Below are positions 40,054-50,609 of a DNA stretch of 64,000 nt, in pieces. The translations under genes were made by a program, and so were the position numbers. The notes under the pieces were generated by a model. The model had not been told where the DNA came from and searched no databases. It saw only the letters and a list, made by a program, of their open reading frames with translations. Location: positions 3,410,001 to 3,474,000 of the forward strand of contig OX637334.1 in assembly GCA_951799405.1 (NCBI GenBank). Reading direction: 5' to 3'. The stretch is from Agapetus fuscipes. Lineage: Eukaryota; Arthropoda; Insecta; Trichoptera; Glossosomatidae. How positions within the stretch are numbered: the first letter of the stretch is position 1; the number at the start of each line of letters is the position of its first letter.

Positions 40054-42093
40054 AACTTTTATTCCAAATTGTACTCAATATTAGATTATCATGTACCACC
40101 ATTATATGTACGTGCAAAAAAATATCCCTTTTGGTTCTCAAATGATTTAAAAAAGCAAATGAGCACAAAACTGAAAGCCTGGAAGAGATGGAAGACATAT
40201 GGTAACATTAGTGACTACGATAGGTTTCGATCTGCTCGTGCTAATGTAAAGAGACTCATGACTGCGTGTCATAAGTCTTACATAAACAACATTGAAACAT
40301 CAGTTACTCATAACGTCAAAAGTTTTTGGAAATATACACATAATTTAAAAAATAACTCAATGGGCTATCCATCATCTATGATGCTTGATAATCGGGTATC
40401 GAACGACCCTAATGAAATTTGCAATATGTTTTCTTCGTATTTCTTGTCTGTTTTTGAATCGTCATCACAACTAACTTGCAGTCCCATTACCTCCTCTATA
40501 AATATGAATTTTAATTACCAAAACAATAATAACACATGTATTTCTGATTTGTTCCTATGTGAAGACGATGTAAGGGAAGCACTTAATCTTATTGATATAA
40601 AAAAAGGCGCTGGTCCGAACAAATTAAGTGCTTTTTTCCTTAAAATGACCTCTGATGCCCTGTTCAAACCTCTCACACTTATTTTCAACAAAAGTTTAGC
40701 TGAAGGATATATACCAAGCATATGGAAAACTGCTAACATAATACCCTTACATAAAGCAGGGCCGATGAATGACATCTCTAACTACAGACCTATATCTATC
40801 CTCTCTTGCATTGCTAAAATTTTTGAAAAGTTAGTACATGGAAAAATATATCCACTACTTAAACACTGTATTCCTGATAGTCAACACGGATTTGTCAGAT
40901 CAAGATCCATAGTTTCGAATTTGTTACTTTATTCTAACTTTATTTTTGAGACATTTGACCAGGGCTCTTCTGTTGACAGCGTGTACACCGACTTCCGCAA
41001 AGCTTTTGATAAGGTTGATCACCTTATATTACTTAAAAAGCTTCACTTCAATGGAGTCCAGGGCAACCTATTCAGGTGGTTTTGTTCTTATCTTGATTCG
41101 AGATATCAAACTGTTACCCTTAATGGTTACGCCTCATCATTGTGTGCGATAAGCTCAGGCGTCCCACAAGGCTCCATATTAGGTCCTTTTTTGTTCACAA
41201 TTTTCATATCTGATATCCATAAATGCGTTAAAAACAGCAATTTATTATTATTCGCAGATGATATGAAAATTTTTAAAAAAATCGATAATATTAACGACTG
41301 TCTATTACTGCAAGAAGACATAAATAGACTCAGTTTATACTGCTCGATTAACAAACTGTCACTTGCTCTTGAAAAATGTAAAATTATAACCTTCTCAAGG
41401 AAACGCATTCAAATCAATTACAATTATACAATTTCCAATCACACACTTGAAAGAGTATCTTGTATACGCGACCTTGGTGTGATTTTCGATTCCAAACTAC
41501 TTTTTGACATGCATGTACATGCCGTCGTCAAGAGGGCCTTTCAAATGATGGGTTTTGTGTTTCGTGTGACAAAAAAATTCAAAATGATATCGAGCTATAT
41601 GACTTTATATCATTCATTGATACGATCACAACTAGAATTTGCTGTGACTGTATGGAACCCATTTTATGATGTGTATAAAACTCTACTAGAGTCGGTTCAA
41701 AGAAAATTTACGAAAATATTGTTCCATCGGTTAAGCTACGAAAACCGCTCTTACGACAAACGCCTACTTCATCTAAATCTGGTAAGTATTGATAATCGAT
41801 GTTTAATATTGAGTGCGTTGACTCTGAGGAGTATCTGTCTATCGGAAACGGATTGCCCTGGTCTTCTATGTCAAATTAAGTTTCGTATACCAAGATGCGC
41901 ATCTCGTTCTTCACAATTATTTTTTCTGTCAAAATGTCGAACAAATGCAGGTCAAAGAGCTCCTATTCATAGAATGTGCAGTGATTTTAATAAATATTTT
42001 AATGATTTAGATTTGTTTAATAAGGGGAAATACTCCTTTAGGGGGGACTTGATGAAAACTATATATAAAATGTCTTTTACACCCAGTTTATAG
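40054..42093 (+). CDS. LINE reverse transcriptase, N-terminally truncated ORF
   Basis: About 680 codons without a stop. RT palm motifs in order: QHGFVRSRSIVSNLL, YTDFRKAFDKVDH (block A Asp), SSGVPQGSILGP, and LLFADDMKIF (FADD near 41251). Then LGVIFDSKLLFDMHV and RSQLEFAVTVWNPFYD...LESVQRKFTKIL, typical of Jockey/CR1-type proteins. No APE endonuclease precedes it. The frame opens at a TTG (40045) inside the host MITE-P, so no genuine start exists; it is a broken gene whose remaining part looks young. Probably not translated. Confidence 0.85.
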   Translation, partial: NFYSKLYSILDYHVPPLYVRAKKYPFWFSNDLKKQMSTKLKAWKRWKTYGNISDYDRFRSARANVKRLMTACHKSYINNIETSVTHNVKSFWKYTHNLKNNSMGYPSSMMLDNRVSNDPNEICNMFSSYFLSVFESSSQLTCSPITSSINMNFNYQNNNNTCISDLFLCEDDVREALNLIDIKKGAGPNKLSAFFLKMTSDALFKPLTLIFNKSLAEGYIPSIWKTANIIPLHKAGPMNDISNYRPISILSCIAKIFEKLVHGKIYPLLKHCIPDSQHGFVRSRSIVSNLLLYSNFIFETFDQGSSVDSVYTDFRKAFDKVDHLILLKKLHFNGVQGNLFRWFCSYLDSRYQTVTLNGYASSLCAISSGVPQGSILGPFLFTIFISDIHKCVKNSNLLLFADDMKIFKKIDNINDCLLLQEDINRLSLYCSINKLSLALEKCKIITFSRKRIQINYNYTISNHTLERVSCIRDLGVIFDSKLLFDMHVHAVVKRAFQMMGFVFRVTKKFKMISSYMTLYHSLIRSQLEFAVTVWNPFYDVYKTLLESVQRKFTKILFHRLSYENRSYDKRLLHLNLVSIDNRCLILSALTLRSICLSETDCPGLLCQIKFRIPRCASRSSQLFFLSKCRTNAGQRAPIHRMCSDFNKYFNDLDLFNKGKYSFRGDLMKTIYKMSFTPSL

Positions 42094-42413
42094 GTGCTGA
42101 TTGGGCTTTTTGTTCTTCTTTTTTATTCTTCTCTTTTTTCTTCTTTAACTTTTACATTCTTATGTTTTTCTTTGTTTACTCTTCTTGTTTCTCCTTGTTA
42201 TTTTTGTTTCTTTTACTAATTTTATTACTTTTGAATTTTGACTTCCTCTACTTCTTTTATATTTTTATGTCAGCTACATTAAATTTATAATATATATGTG
42301 GGAATTTTTTAAGGATGTAGGCATTTTAAATTATATGTATCCACTTTTTTGTTTATTGCAACTGTGTCTGTATCTGTTTTTTCTCCTAATAAAGTAAAAT
42401 ATAGTATAAATAT
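40054..42413 (+). mobile_element. 5'-truncated LINE (Jockey/CR1 superfamily), TSD AACTC
   Basis: 2360 bp between AACTC repeats (40049-40053, 42414-42418). It begins inside the coding region and ends with AATAAAG (42389) then an A/T-rich tail TATAGTATAAATAT. The 5' end, including endonuclease and any ORF1, is missing, as is usual for incomplete reverse transcription. Confidence 0.85.
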
Positions 42414-42425
42414 AACTCGTACTAA

Positions 42426-44078
42426 AGGCTGGTTCGGACAAGGCGAGTAATTTAGTCAAGTAACGAGTAATTTAGTGGCTAAACGTGTGCGAACCCCAAC
42501 AATTTAGTCCAGTAGTTAAGTCAATGGTTTAGTCAAGCCGATCCATTTCATTCTATTTTTTCGGGCAAGTAGCGGCCCCGCCCACCGTCCGTGGGCGAGT
42601 GTTGCCGAGAAGCCACGGAAAAGTCCGAGTCCGAAGAGCCACGGAAAAGCCCGAGTCCGAGTCGAGTTTATTAGCGGCCGCGCCATTGGCCGCTCACTAT
42701 TGGCGGGGAAACGGAAATGCAAGAATGGCGGCAATTTAAATTGGCTGCAGTTTGAAAAGATAATGCCCGTTTTCAGCAAGAATATTTAAAGATAAAGTGC
42801 TGTTTAAAAATATTTAAGTACTTAAGAACTTCTTATATTTGCGAGCCCGATGTTCCGCTCCCTAAACTTAGCGACCTGTCAGTGAGGTTATGTCATGTTT
42901 AAACTGTAAATAAGTGGATATGCACACCGATATCCTTGGTTTTTTAGAAACTCTTGAGAATATAGAAGTTGCTAGGACTTATCTACGTCCAAAAAGTTTT
43001 GAGAAAGGTAATTTTTTTTCGATAAGAATAGTATGACATCGATTTTTGGTGCGGATATCAGCTGTCGAAAATACAATCATGTAGCTCCTTGCTGACAATA
43101 GAGCTGTACAAATATAGTTTTGGTAAAGATGTTGTGGAAATAACTATTATCGTCCATGAATTTATTACGTATTTAAAAACATCGATCTTTTACATTGATC
43201 GATGTTTATAGGTACCTACCATAAATTTGTCATATCACAGGCCTTATGATATCCTTCAGATGGATTGTTACTTATTGTTTTGTACAGAAACAATTCAGTG
43301 ACACACGGGGATAACTAATTAGAGGCATTACAATTTTATGCCACTGTAAGCCATCAGCTGGTATCTGTGACAGACGTGAGAGGCGTATGTAGCAGGATTG
43401 AACAAGTTTCTCGCGGTCAGCCTCTGAAAAGTTGAACCATGTTTCTTCTTTAACTTGATAATTGATTGGTGACCGCCGTGTATTTGAAAATGCCGATTTT
43501 ACATGTTGAATATTGATGTTAATTGTCAACAACGAAAAACGCAACAGAGAAATGCATCTGAATGCAGCTGCAGACTACGAGCCGTATTATAGTGTGTGCA
43601 TACAAAATATACTTTGTACACATCATTGAAAAGATAAAAATTCAATTAAAAAATAATGTTTGCAGCGTAAATGGTAGATATTATTATAAACGTCAAATAT
43701 TCATGTGTTGTTTTTATTTAAAATGTGTATATTATTTTATAAACCATAAAATACATTTCGAATTTACAAAAGTCGAGTTTCGAAGTTGTTTGCTAAACAG
43801 GCTCCTAGCTAGGTGGCCGGGCATAAATCAGTTAATATTACCAAACTATAGCCAATTTAAAGGGCTTTATAATAACATGATTTTAATACTCAATTAATAT
43901 TTTCAAACTGCAGCCAATTCAAATTTTCCGCCATTATAGAAAGGGCTTTCTGCAGCCAACTTCGCACTTGTGTACTGTACTGGACCGTAATGCGAACGCT
44001 TCACGGGCGAGTAGCGCCCCGCCCACTACTAAATTACTCGGTACTTGACTAAATCAGTGGCCTCGTGCGAACTAGCCT
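42426..44078. mobile_element. PIF/Harbinger-like DNA transposon, non-autonomous or decayed
   Basis: Inverted ends AGGCTGGTTCGGAC and GTGCGAACTAGCCT with TAA on each side (42423-42425, 44079-44081). TWA duplications and GGxxxGTTCG-type ends are those of PIF/Harbinger. Subterminal GAGTAATTTAGTCAAGTA is inverted at the right end. No DDE transposase or Myb-like gene is seen. Minus frames at 42516-42779 and 43272-43544 are unrecognised. Confidence 0.75.
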
Positions 44079-44120
44079 TAAGGGTACTGGAATTACCACT
44101 GTACAGCAGATATGTTATAC

Positions 44121-44420
44121 GCAACTAAGCTACACATATAGTGTAACTTCTTGCCGCGTTATCCCCGAAGTGTCCCGCATGTGGCCAATTGAACCTATTT
44201 ATTTTTACATGCAAGAAGGCCAGCCTTACGCCAACCACTTCAGTTGAAGTGTGGGTTTCCGAGCTCCCGAGAGGGCTGGTACTCATTTCTTGTGAAGGCT
44301 GAGTAAACCTTGCCGGTATTTTATTTTTGGGTTTTTGAAATAAACACCGAAACGGGAAATCATTTCTGACACCCTCTCGGTGGGAATGCAAGCACTCTAC
44401 CAACTGAGCTATCGACCGGA
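44121..44420 (-). mobile_element. SINE-A copy
   Basis: Complete from GCAACTAAGCTACACATATA to GAGCTATCGACCGGAC, with ~15 bp missing around the B box (GGTGGGAATGCAAGC joins directly). Confidence 0.85.
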
Positions 44421-44488
44421 CAGCCAAGTCCTGCTGGAACTAAAATGTTACAGCTATAGAACATCCACATCAAAATTGTGTAGATTTG

Positions 44489-44737
44489 CTGCTTGACTGA
44501 TATGTTGGTATGAGGCTGACCCCCCGTGCTGTAAAAATCGGTTCACTTTTGCCAATGCCACCCCGGTTCCAGGGAAAAACGGCAGGAGTTGCAAGGTTTA
44601 TGTTCATGTGAGGTTTTGTTTATTTGTATGTACGCATGCAGAATGTGTAGGCGTGAAACTACATGTGCCTGTCTGTAGGCATGCATTTAATATGAGCCTT
44701 AAATGTTAACATATCTTTGCAGCTTAGATTATAGATT
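44489..44737 (+). mobile_element. SINE-C copy, diverged
   Basis: CTGCTTGACTGATATGTTGG to TTTGCAGCTTAGATTATAG. Confidence 0.8.
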
Positions 44738-45066
44738 TTAGAGCAATAACCGTCCATCCCCGCACACTCTCGCGCAGGAGCTGTTAGAAATTTAGGAGGC
44801 TTTGAGTGCAAATAATTGAGGCGCTAGAATGGGTTAGTAATGAAGTTTTGGACCAGCAGACTGCAGCCCTGTAGACCTTAGGGGCCTGCGCGCCGTCCCT
44901 CTCGCCTTTACGACCCATTATGCTGTATTTCATAACTAATACCCATTCTTACATTTAATTAAGCCCTCATGCGATACAAGCTTCATGAGCGCGAGCCTAC
45001 GAGCATCTCTCCCTTAGTGCTTGTTTGGCTTATCTACCAAAGCTCCGTCCAGCCTTAGGACTCCGG
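44738..45066. other. No recognised feature
   Basis: 45008-45030 resembles a MITE-D end (CCTTAGTGCTTGTTTGGCTTA); the rest is unassigned. Confidence 0.4.
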
Positions 45067-45757
45067 TCAAAAAAAAAATCCCGTTGTTTGTAAAAATATG
45101 TTTCTTATACTTTATGGTCTTAGTAAAAAGTGACATTAATGAAAAAAATCACGCGTGTTTAATAATTTTTTTTCTTAATTTTAAAGTTAGTTTTTTTTTA
45201 TATAACTTAAAGAATGACGCCACAATTTTTTTTTAAAAAAAACTCGTTTTTTTTACTTTTTTTGGCTCGGATTTTGTTGTTTTGTATTTTGGAAAAAAAA
45301 AACCTTTATAATTATAGAATGATACAAATTCTAGTTTGTAGTGTGATTTTTAATAAAATAATGTGAATAGTTTTTGCGCTAATGTGAAAAAACTGAAACT
45401 ACTTAACTTATTTAATTCTTGAAAACAGTTTTTTCATATTATCTCAAAAACTATTCACATTATTCTATTAAAAATCACACTACAAACTAGAATTTGTATC
45501 ATTCTATAATTATAAAGAAAAAAAATATTTCCAAAATTCAAACCAACAAAATCCGAGCAAAAAAAAGTAAAAAAAACGAGTTTTTTTAAATATTTTTTTG
45601 TGGCGTCACTTTTTAAGTTATATAAAAAAAACTAACTTTAAAATTAAGATAAAAAATTATTTAACACGCGTGATTTTTTTCATTAATGTCACTTTTTTAC
45701 TAAGGCCATAAAGTATGAGAAACATATTTTTAAAAACAACGGGATCTTTTTTTTTAA
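45067..45757. repeat. ~690-bp long inverted repeat
   Basis: Two ~330-bp arms, AT-rich and highly similar. The left arm has TTTGTAAAAATATGTTTCTT, AAAAATCACGCGTGTTTAAT and CTAGTTTGTAGTGTGATTTT; each is present inverted in the right arm. The centre is near 45420. The outer TATGGTCTTAGTAAAA motif recalls MITE-P, so it may be a distant relative. Confidence 0.85.
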
Positions 45758-45831
45758 CACGGCCTTAAAGCAAATGGGGCTTGCTAGAGAATTGGCGCTT
45801 TGTAGCTACTACAACCAAGCTCGTTGAAAGA

Positions 45832-46138
45832 CCGCTCGATAGCTCAGTTGGTAGAATGCTTGCGTTCCATGCCGAGAGCGAGGGTTTTAGAAATGATTTC
45901 CCGTCTCGGTGTATATTTCAAACTCAAAATAAAGACCGGTATGGTGTACCTACTCAGCCTTCACAAGAAATAAGAACCAGCCTTCACGGGATCTGGGAAA
46001 TACCCACTTCAACTGAAAGTGGTTGGTGTGAGGCCGACCCTCTTACCCCTAAAAATAAATAGGTCCCGAATTGCCACATGCGATCCCTTCGGGGATAGCG
46101 CATGTAAGAAGTTACACTATATGTGTAGCTTATTTGCG
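45832..46138 (+). mobile_element. SINE-A copy
   Basis: Head CGCTCGATAGCTCAGTTGG, with the B box region shortened (GCGAGGGTTTTAGAAATG), then body and end TATATGTGTAGCTTATTTGC. A SINE-B tail fragment (about 45776-45826) abuts its 5' side. Confidence 0.85.
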
Positions 46139-46144
46139 TTTTAC

Positions 46145-46349
46145 CATTTGATTCAAAGATGACATTTCGGTAAATTACATTCTACCCAATCTGAGCAAAG
46201 AAAAAAACGTAAAATACGATAATGTGAGAGTGGTTTTAAATATTTTTAAAATCAATTTCCAGTTTTCATAAGACACATTGGTCCATACAAACATTGCTCA
46301 TGTGAAATTTCCTCTGATGAACATAAGACAAACAAGCGCTAAGGGGACG
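46145..46349 (-). mobile_element. MITE-D copy
   Basis: Reverse orientation: TTTGATTCAAAGATGAC, CCCAATCTGAGCAAAG, CAGTTTTCATAAGACACATT, ending ACAAGCGCTAAGGGGACG. Confidence 0.75.
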
Positions 46350-46565
46350 TAGATGCTCCGGATAAAGAGCTTAAGGAATGTGCTGTTTAGGTATTTCGAT
46401 TATTTTCTAATTAATGTTCAGGTGAAGGCTTAATGTGCCAATCTCTCTCATACAAACGTGGACGCCTTTTTAATTAATTTTGCGAGTACCTCGCATTTTT
46501 CAAACCAAACTACACAATATAAACAGATCCTTCAACCCAGCATAAGTATACTCCTCTGATAACTT

Positions 46566-46988
46566 ATGGACTGATCCTAGTCTAGTGGTTGGTGCTTCGG
46601 ACTCATAAATGGAAGTGCGTTCGAACCCCATATGTTTTCAAACATGATCTTTTCTGGGTTAAATAATGTATATACCTCTACCTGGCCACCAGAGGTACAT
46701 CCAGCCTTACAGCAACTGGGCTCTTGCTTGGGAATTCGTCACCTTAGTGTTCGTTTGTCTTATGTCCATCAGAGGTAATTTCACATGAGCTCAGATTGTT
46801 AAGAATGTGATTCTTAAGACAATTTCATTGAAAGGTTATCTTTGAATCAAGTGGTAGATAAACCAAACAAGCAATGGAGGAACACATTGGCGCTTTGTAT
46901 AGCGACGCCTAAGCTCGCAGACGGCTCTTGAGGTGTGATTCACACAAAAGCAGCGCTCATCAAATAAATCATCCTATTATTATTATTA
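46566..46988 (+). mobile_element. SINE-B copy split by MITE-D
   Basis: Head CTGATCCTAGTCTAGTGGTT to TTGCTTGGGAATT, then MITE-D, then ATTGGCGCTTTGTATAGCGA to the tail AAATAAATCATCCTATTATT. Confidence 0.8.
46737..46884 (+). mobile_element. MITE-D copy, shortened, inside SINE-B
   Basis: CGTCACCTTAGTGTTCGTTTG to AAACAAGCAATGGAGG; about 100 bp of interior missing. Host bases AATT before and ATTG after suggest a 3-4 bp duplication. Confidence 0.7.
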
Positions 46989-47676
46989 AGAACCATTATA
47001 CGCGATACCTTTCCTATCGGAATGTATAATTTTCAGGAAAACATCTCCTGGATAACAATGGGAGATAAATCACACTTCCCATTGGGTGTCACCCCCCTCC
47101 CCTTCTCCTCAACCAGCCCCCTCGCAACCGAGCGAGCGTCATTTCGATCTTGTGTGCTTATGGGAATGCATTTAATATGAATCTCAAATGTAATGTGCTG
47201 TAACGAACTAAAGATCTCAAGTGCCTGAACATGCACGCTAGTGTGTAGAACAATCTGGCTCTAATATGATGGTAGTAGTGAGGTACATAGAACGGCGGTC
47301 TGGTATGAGCGAGAGATCGAATGGTCTGGAATATGCAAGAATGATCCCTTTTGTTCCTATATATACGGACTGAAAAGGGCATTAGTGGATTAGTCGCTCC
47401 AAGCATTTTGCCGTGAATACTAATAAGCAGAGATTATCAATTACTGTAAATTGTGAATCAAACCATGTAAAATAAATTCTGTTAAAATAAACAATTGCAG
47501 TTTCATTAAAATGGAACCCCAGTCAAGTCGGAACAATATCTTTGCAACTTGGATTATAGATATAGACACATATACCGATAACTTGTTTCATCCAAATTCT
47601 CATAATTTGTCAACTTGTGCCAAACACGAATCCTCCAGTTCTGTGGTGACTGCAGTAAGAGAGTCCTGGATAACCT
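46989..47676. other. No gene; SINE-C scraps
   Basis: 47155-47195 (GTGCTTATGGGAATGCATTT...) and 47528-47563 (ATATCTTTGCAACTTGGATT) are SINE-C 3' pieces. Nothing else recognised. Confidence 0.5.
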
Positions 47677-47847
47677 GAAGCGCTATTTTCTAAACTCCTT
47701 ACAAGCTTAAGGCGATGAGATAGCAATTCGTGTCCAAAAAAAAGGTGTACTGTGATTTTTTATCTATGAAGTTCTTTCGCAAGCGCTAACAAGCTCCGAC
47801 TTGGATTGATATCCAAAGTGTAAGAAATTCAGCAGAATAGCGGTTCT
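47677..47847 (+). mobile_element. MITE-G, complete copy
   Basis: 171 bp from GAAGCGCTATTTTC to AGCAGAATAGCGGTTC. Interior GTGTCCAAAAAAAAGGTGTAC and TTCGCAAGCGCTAACAAGCT. Confidence 0.8.
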
Positions 47848-47873
47848 GGTGGAGCTTGTGGTAACTGGAAGAA

Positions 47874-48066
47874 GTCTCGACGCCCCTCGGTAGATCTTAC
47901 CGTACCTATTTGAAGACAAGATGGAATTAAACATGGTGGTGCCTGAACAGCTGATCGTTATTCCGTATAAAATGGATCAGCTGTTCACATGCAATACGCC
48001 GGCATGTTTTATTTGTTTTATCTTCAAATATATACGGTAAGATCTATCGACGGCCCTCGAGACTTA
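47874..48066. mobile_element. MITE-N, inverted-repeat element
   Basis: GGTAGATCTTACCGTACCTA at the left against ATATACGGTAAGATCTATCG at the right, with a second internal inverted pair GAACAGCTGATC / GATCAGCTGTTC. The AAGATGG...GAACAGCTGAT segment recurs at 60088-60115. Confidence 0.7.
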
Positions 48067-48388
48067 AACTCCTGGATGTTTGCTGGTCGATAGGTAGATC
48101 CGCAGCGTGATGGGCCAATCAGGCCAACCTCTCCGTTCCAGGAGCTTTGAAAGCGGCTCAGTGCAGGGCTGAGAGAGTGGATGCCCTGAGGCCGAGAGGA
48201 ACCGCAGCAGGAGGTCGCGGTCCTGATAATTGAAGTCATCGGTCAGAAAAACAGCGCAACCCTGTAACTGTAGCTTGGAAGGATTGCACTAGGTGTGGAC
48301 GACATTTCTGCGACAATGCTCAACACTGTCAACTTACAAGCGCAATAAAACATATCGAGTGTTGGTTCATCTGGGTTCAATGTAAGAA

Positions 48389-48790
48389 CGACCCATGACA
48401 GAACGACACATGAAAAAACAGCACTTAACAGAACGACACATGAGAAAACTGCACTTAACAGAACGACACATGAGAAAACTGCACTTAACAGAACGACACA
48501 TGACAGAACGACACATGAAAAAACAGCACTTAACAGAACGACACATGAGAATACTGCACTTAACAGAACGACTCATGACAGAACGACACATGAGAAAACT
48601 GCACTTAACAGAACGACACATGACAGAGCGAAACATAACAGAACGACACATAATAGAACAAAACATGACAGAACAGCACATGGCAGAAGGGCACATGACA
48701 GAACGATACATGTCAGAACGACACATGAGAGAACATCACATGACAGAACGACACAATAGAGAACAGCGCATGACAGAAAATCACTGGAAG
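48389..48790. repeat. 15/30-bp tandem repeat
   Basis: Units of CAGAACGACACATGA alternating with GAAAACTGCACTTAA (30 bp), decaying to CAGAACGACACATGA-like 15-mers on the right. As 15 and 30 are multiples of three, both strands stay open (48395-48820 plus, 48726-48367 minus); these frames are artefacts of the repeat. Confidence 0.9.
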
Positions 48791-48949
48791 AAAATATCAC
48801 AGGAAAGTACATCACAATGATAAAACATAACAAAACAAAGCACCAGAAAATCAAGCAAAACAAAGCATAATACGAAAAAACATCCATGCCTAAAACAGAA
48901 CATTGAAGCCCGATAATTGAAGTCATCGGTAGAGAAACAGCTCAACAGT

Positions 48950-49400
48950 AACTGTAGCCTGGAATACACTATATGTGGACAATATTGCTGCAACAATGTT
49001 CTGACACATGACAAAACAGCGCATGACAAAACATCACTATGACGAAGCATCACAGGAAAGTTCATCACAATGACATAAACATCACATACCATCACATTAC
49101 AGGAATGCTCTAGGTGTGGACAACATTGTTACAACAATGCTCTGACCCATTACAGAACAGCACATGATAAAACATCACTATGACGAAGCATCACAGGAAA
49201 GTTCATCACAATGACATAAACATCACATACCATCACATTACAGGAATGCTCTAGGTGTGGACAACATTGTTACAACAATGCTCTGACCCATTACAGAACA
49301 GCACATGACAAAACATCACTATGACGAAGCATCACAGGAAAGTTAATCACAATGACAAAACATTACATGACAGGAATGCACTAGGTGTGGGCGACATTCC
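48950..49400. repeat. ~130-141-bp tandem repeat, about 3 units
   Basis: AGGAATGCTCTAGGTGTGG recurs at 49101 and 49242 and, as AGGAATGCACTAGGTGTGG, at 49372. Units share ACAACAATGCTCTGACCC and CACTATGACGAAGCATCAC. Related in wording to the 30-bp array just upstream. Confidence 0.85.
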
Positions 49401-49758
49401 TTTAATAGTGAAGTTTCTCTCAATTTTAACACGGCAGTGTAACAAAACTGTTAATGAACTTGGTAAAGCATCATTAAACAAGCCGACTTGTTATTGGTGT
49501 AATCAAAAACAAATCCACCTTGTTGTCGTGTATGAAGATGTAATCAGGAGTGAGCCGATAAAGTCGGGGCTTTATAGCCCCACGCACTAACAGCTTTATG
49601 GTCGCCCCATGGCCTGTAAATCTAAGTTGCAAATCTTAAGTATGGACACGTGTAAAATCATCACTATATTATCTATGTGCAGGGCTGGAATAAAAGTCCA
49701 CTCCTCGTAAATACAGCGAAGCACGGTACATACTACAAACCTACTATGGCTGTGGGAT
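49401..49758. other. No recognised feature
   Basis: A SINE-C-like word at 49619-49633; nothing else. Confidence 0.4.
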
Positions 49759-50118
49759 GATTGATGATGATGATGATGATGATGATTTGTATAGCGCCGT
49801 TTCGTGACTACTCGCTGCCTCAGTTCTTGTTTATCGTAAACGCCATTGAGAAAAATTTACATGAGCAATGTTTGCATGTGTACTGGACCAATGTGTCTTA
49901 TGAAAACAAGAAATTTATTTAAAAAATATTTAAAAGAACTCTCACATTATCGAGTTTTACGGTTTTTCTTAGCTCAGATTGTGTAGAATTTGATTCATAA
50001 GACAACTGCATGAAAAAGTCATATTTGACAAGATTGGCGTATACGATAAACAAGAACTGAGGGAGCGTACTGTCACTGCAAGGGCGCTTTCAGGCTTGAC
50101 GCGGCGGTGAAGAAATGA
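49759..50118 (-). mobile_element. LINE-L 3' end split by MITE-D
   Basis: Minus strand: CTTCACCGCCGCGTCAAGCC...GCCCTTGCAGTGACAGTA, then (after MITE-D) AGTCACGAAACGGCGCTATA and an (ATC)n tail at 49759-49788. Matches 8810-8890. Confidence 0.8.
49813..50067 (+). mobile_element. MITE-D copy inside LINE-L, TSD TACT
   Basis: CGCTGCCTCAGTTCTTG to CAAGAACTGAGGGAGCG, flanked by TACT (49809-49812, 50068-50071). The undisturbed LINE-L at 8.8 kb reads AGTAGTCACG in the reverse sense, confirming the duplication. Nearly identical to the 21505 copy. Confidence 0.9.
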
Positions 50119-50215
50119 AGGTTGGCTACAATATTTCGTTCCTTTAGTGCTTGTTTGTCTTAAGTCCATCAGATTTCACATGAGCAATGTGTTTATGTGT
50201 AGGTACTGATGCAAT

Positions 50216-50562
50216 CATCACCCAGCCAGCGCTGTCTATCCTACGTCTTCCTCCTCCAGTCCCACATTCCCACTGCACGGCAATCCGCCACCACTCCATC
50301 CAGCCATCTTGAACGTGGTCTTCCCACAGTCCGGCGTCCCTCTGGGTTCGTCATCACAATCGTCTTCTCCAGGCTCTGATGGTCCATTCGCTGGATGTGC
50401 CCCAGCCAATGCAGTCTGTTGACCTTTATGAGCGGACCACATCAGCGTCCTGGTACAGCTTATACAGTTCGGAGTTATATCTTCTTCGCCATATGTTTCT
50501 ATCCTTTATTGGACCATAAATACGTCGAAGTATTTTCCTTTCGAAGACGTTGAGAGAGCATT
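50216..50562 (-). pseudogene. LINE C-terminal fragment with 14-bp TSD
   Basis: Flanked by GGTACTGATGCAAT (50202-50215, 50563-50576). The minus frame reads LNVFERKILRRIYGPIKD, then YNSELYKLYQDADVV, the block after the RT thumb in many arthropod LINE proteins. Further downstream, in other frames, GRP-type sequence follows. 5'-truncated insertion. Confidence 0.75.
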
Positions 50563-50609
50563 GGTACTGATGCAATGCGTCTTCTGAAAAGTGAAAATTG
50601 ATTTTTAAT

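Larger units (their letters stand above)
39861..44090. mobile_element. MITE-P copy hit by a LINE and a Harbinger-like element
   Basis: MITE-P runs from 39861 to GCAACTC (40053) and resumes at 42414-42425 (AACTCGTACTAA) and 44079-44090 (TAAGGGTACTGG). The rejoined order matches 2791-2815 and 55450-55475. Two insertions only 12 bp apart in the host. Confidence 0.8.

Noticed and set aside
43272..43544. Harbinger transposase
   Set aside because: The 90-codon minus frame shows no DDE motif or other feature I can match to that family.
48367..48820. 119- and 141-codon frames on opposite strands with 5-residue periodic repeats
   Set aside because: The DNA repeat has a 15/30-bp period, so all units stay in frame; no independent coding evidence.
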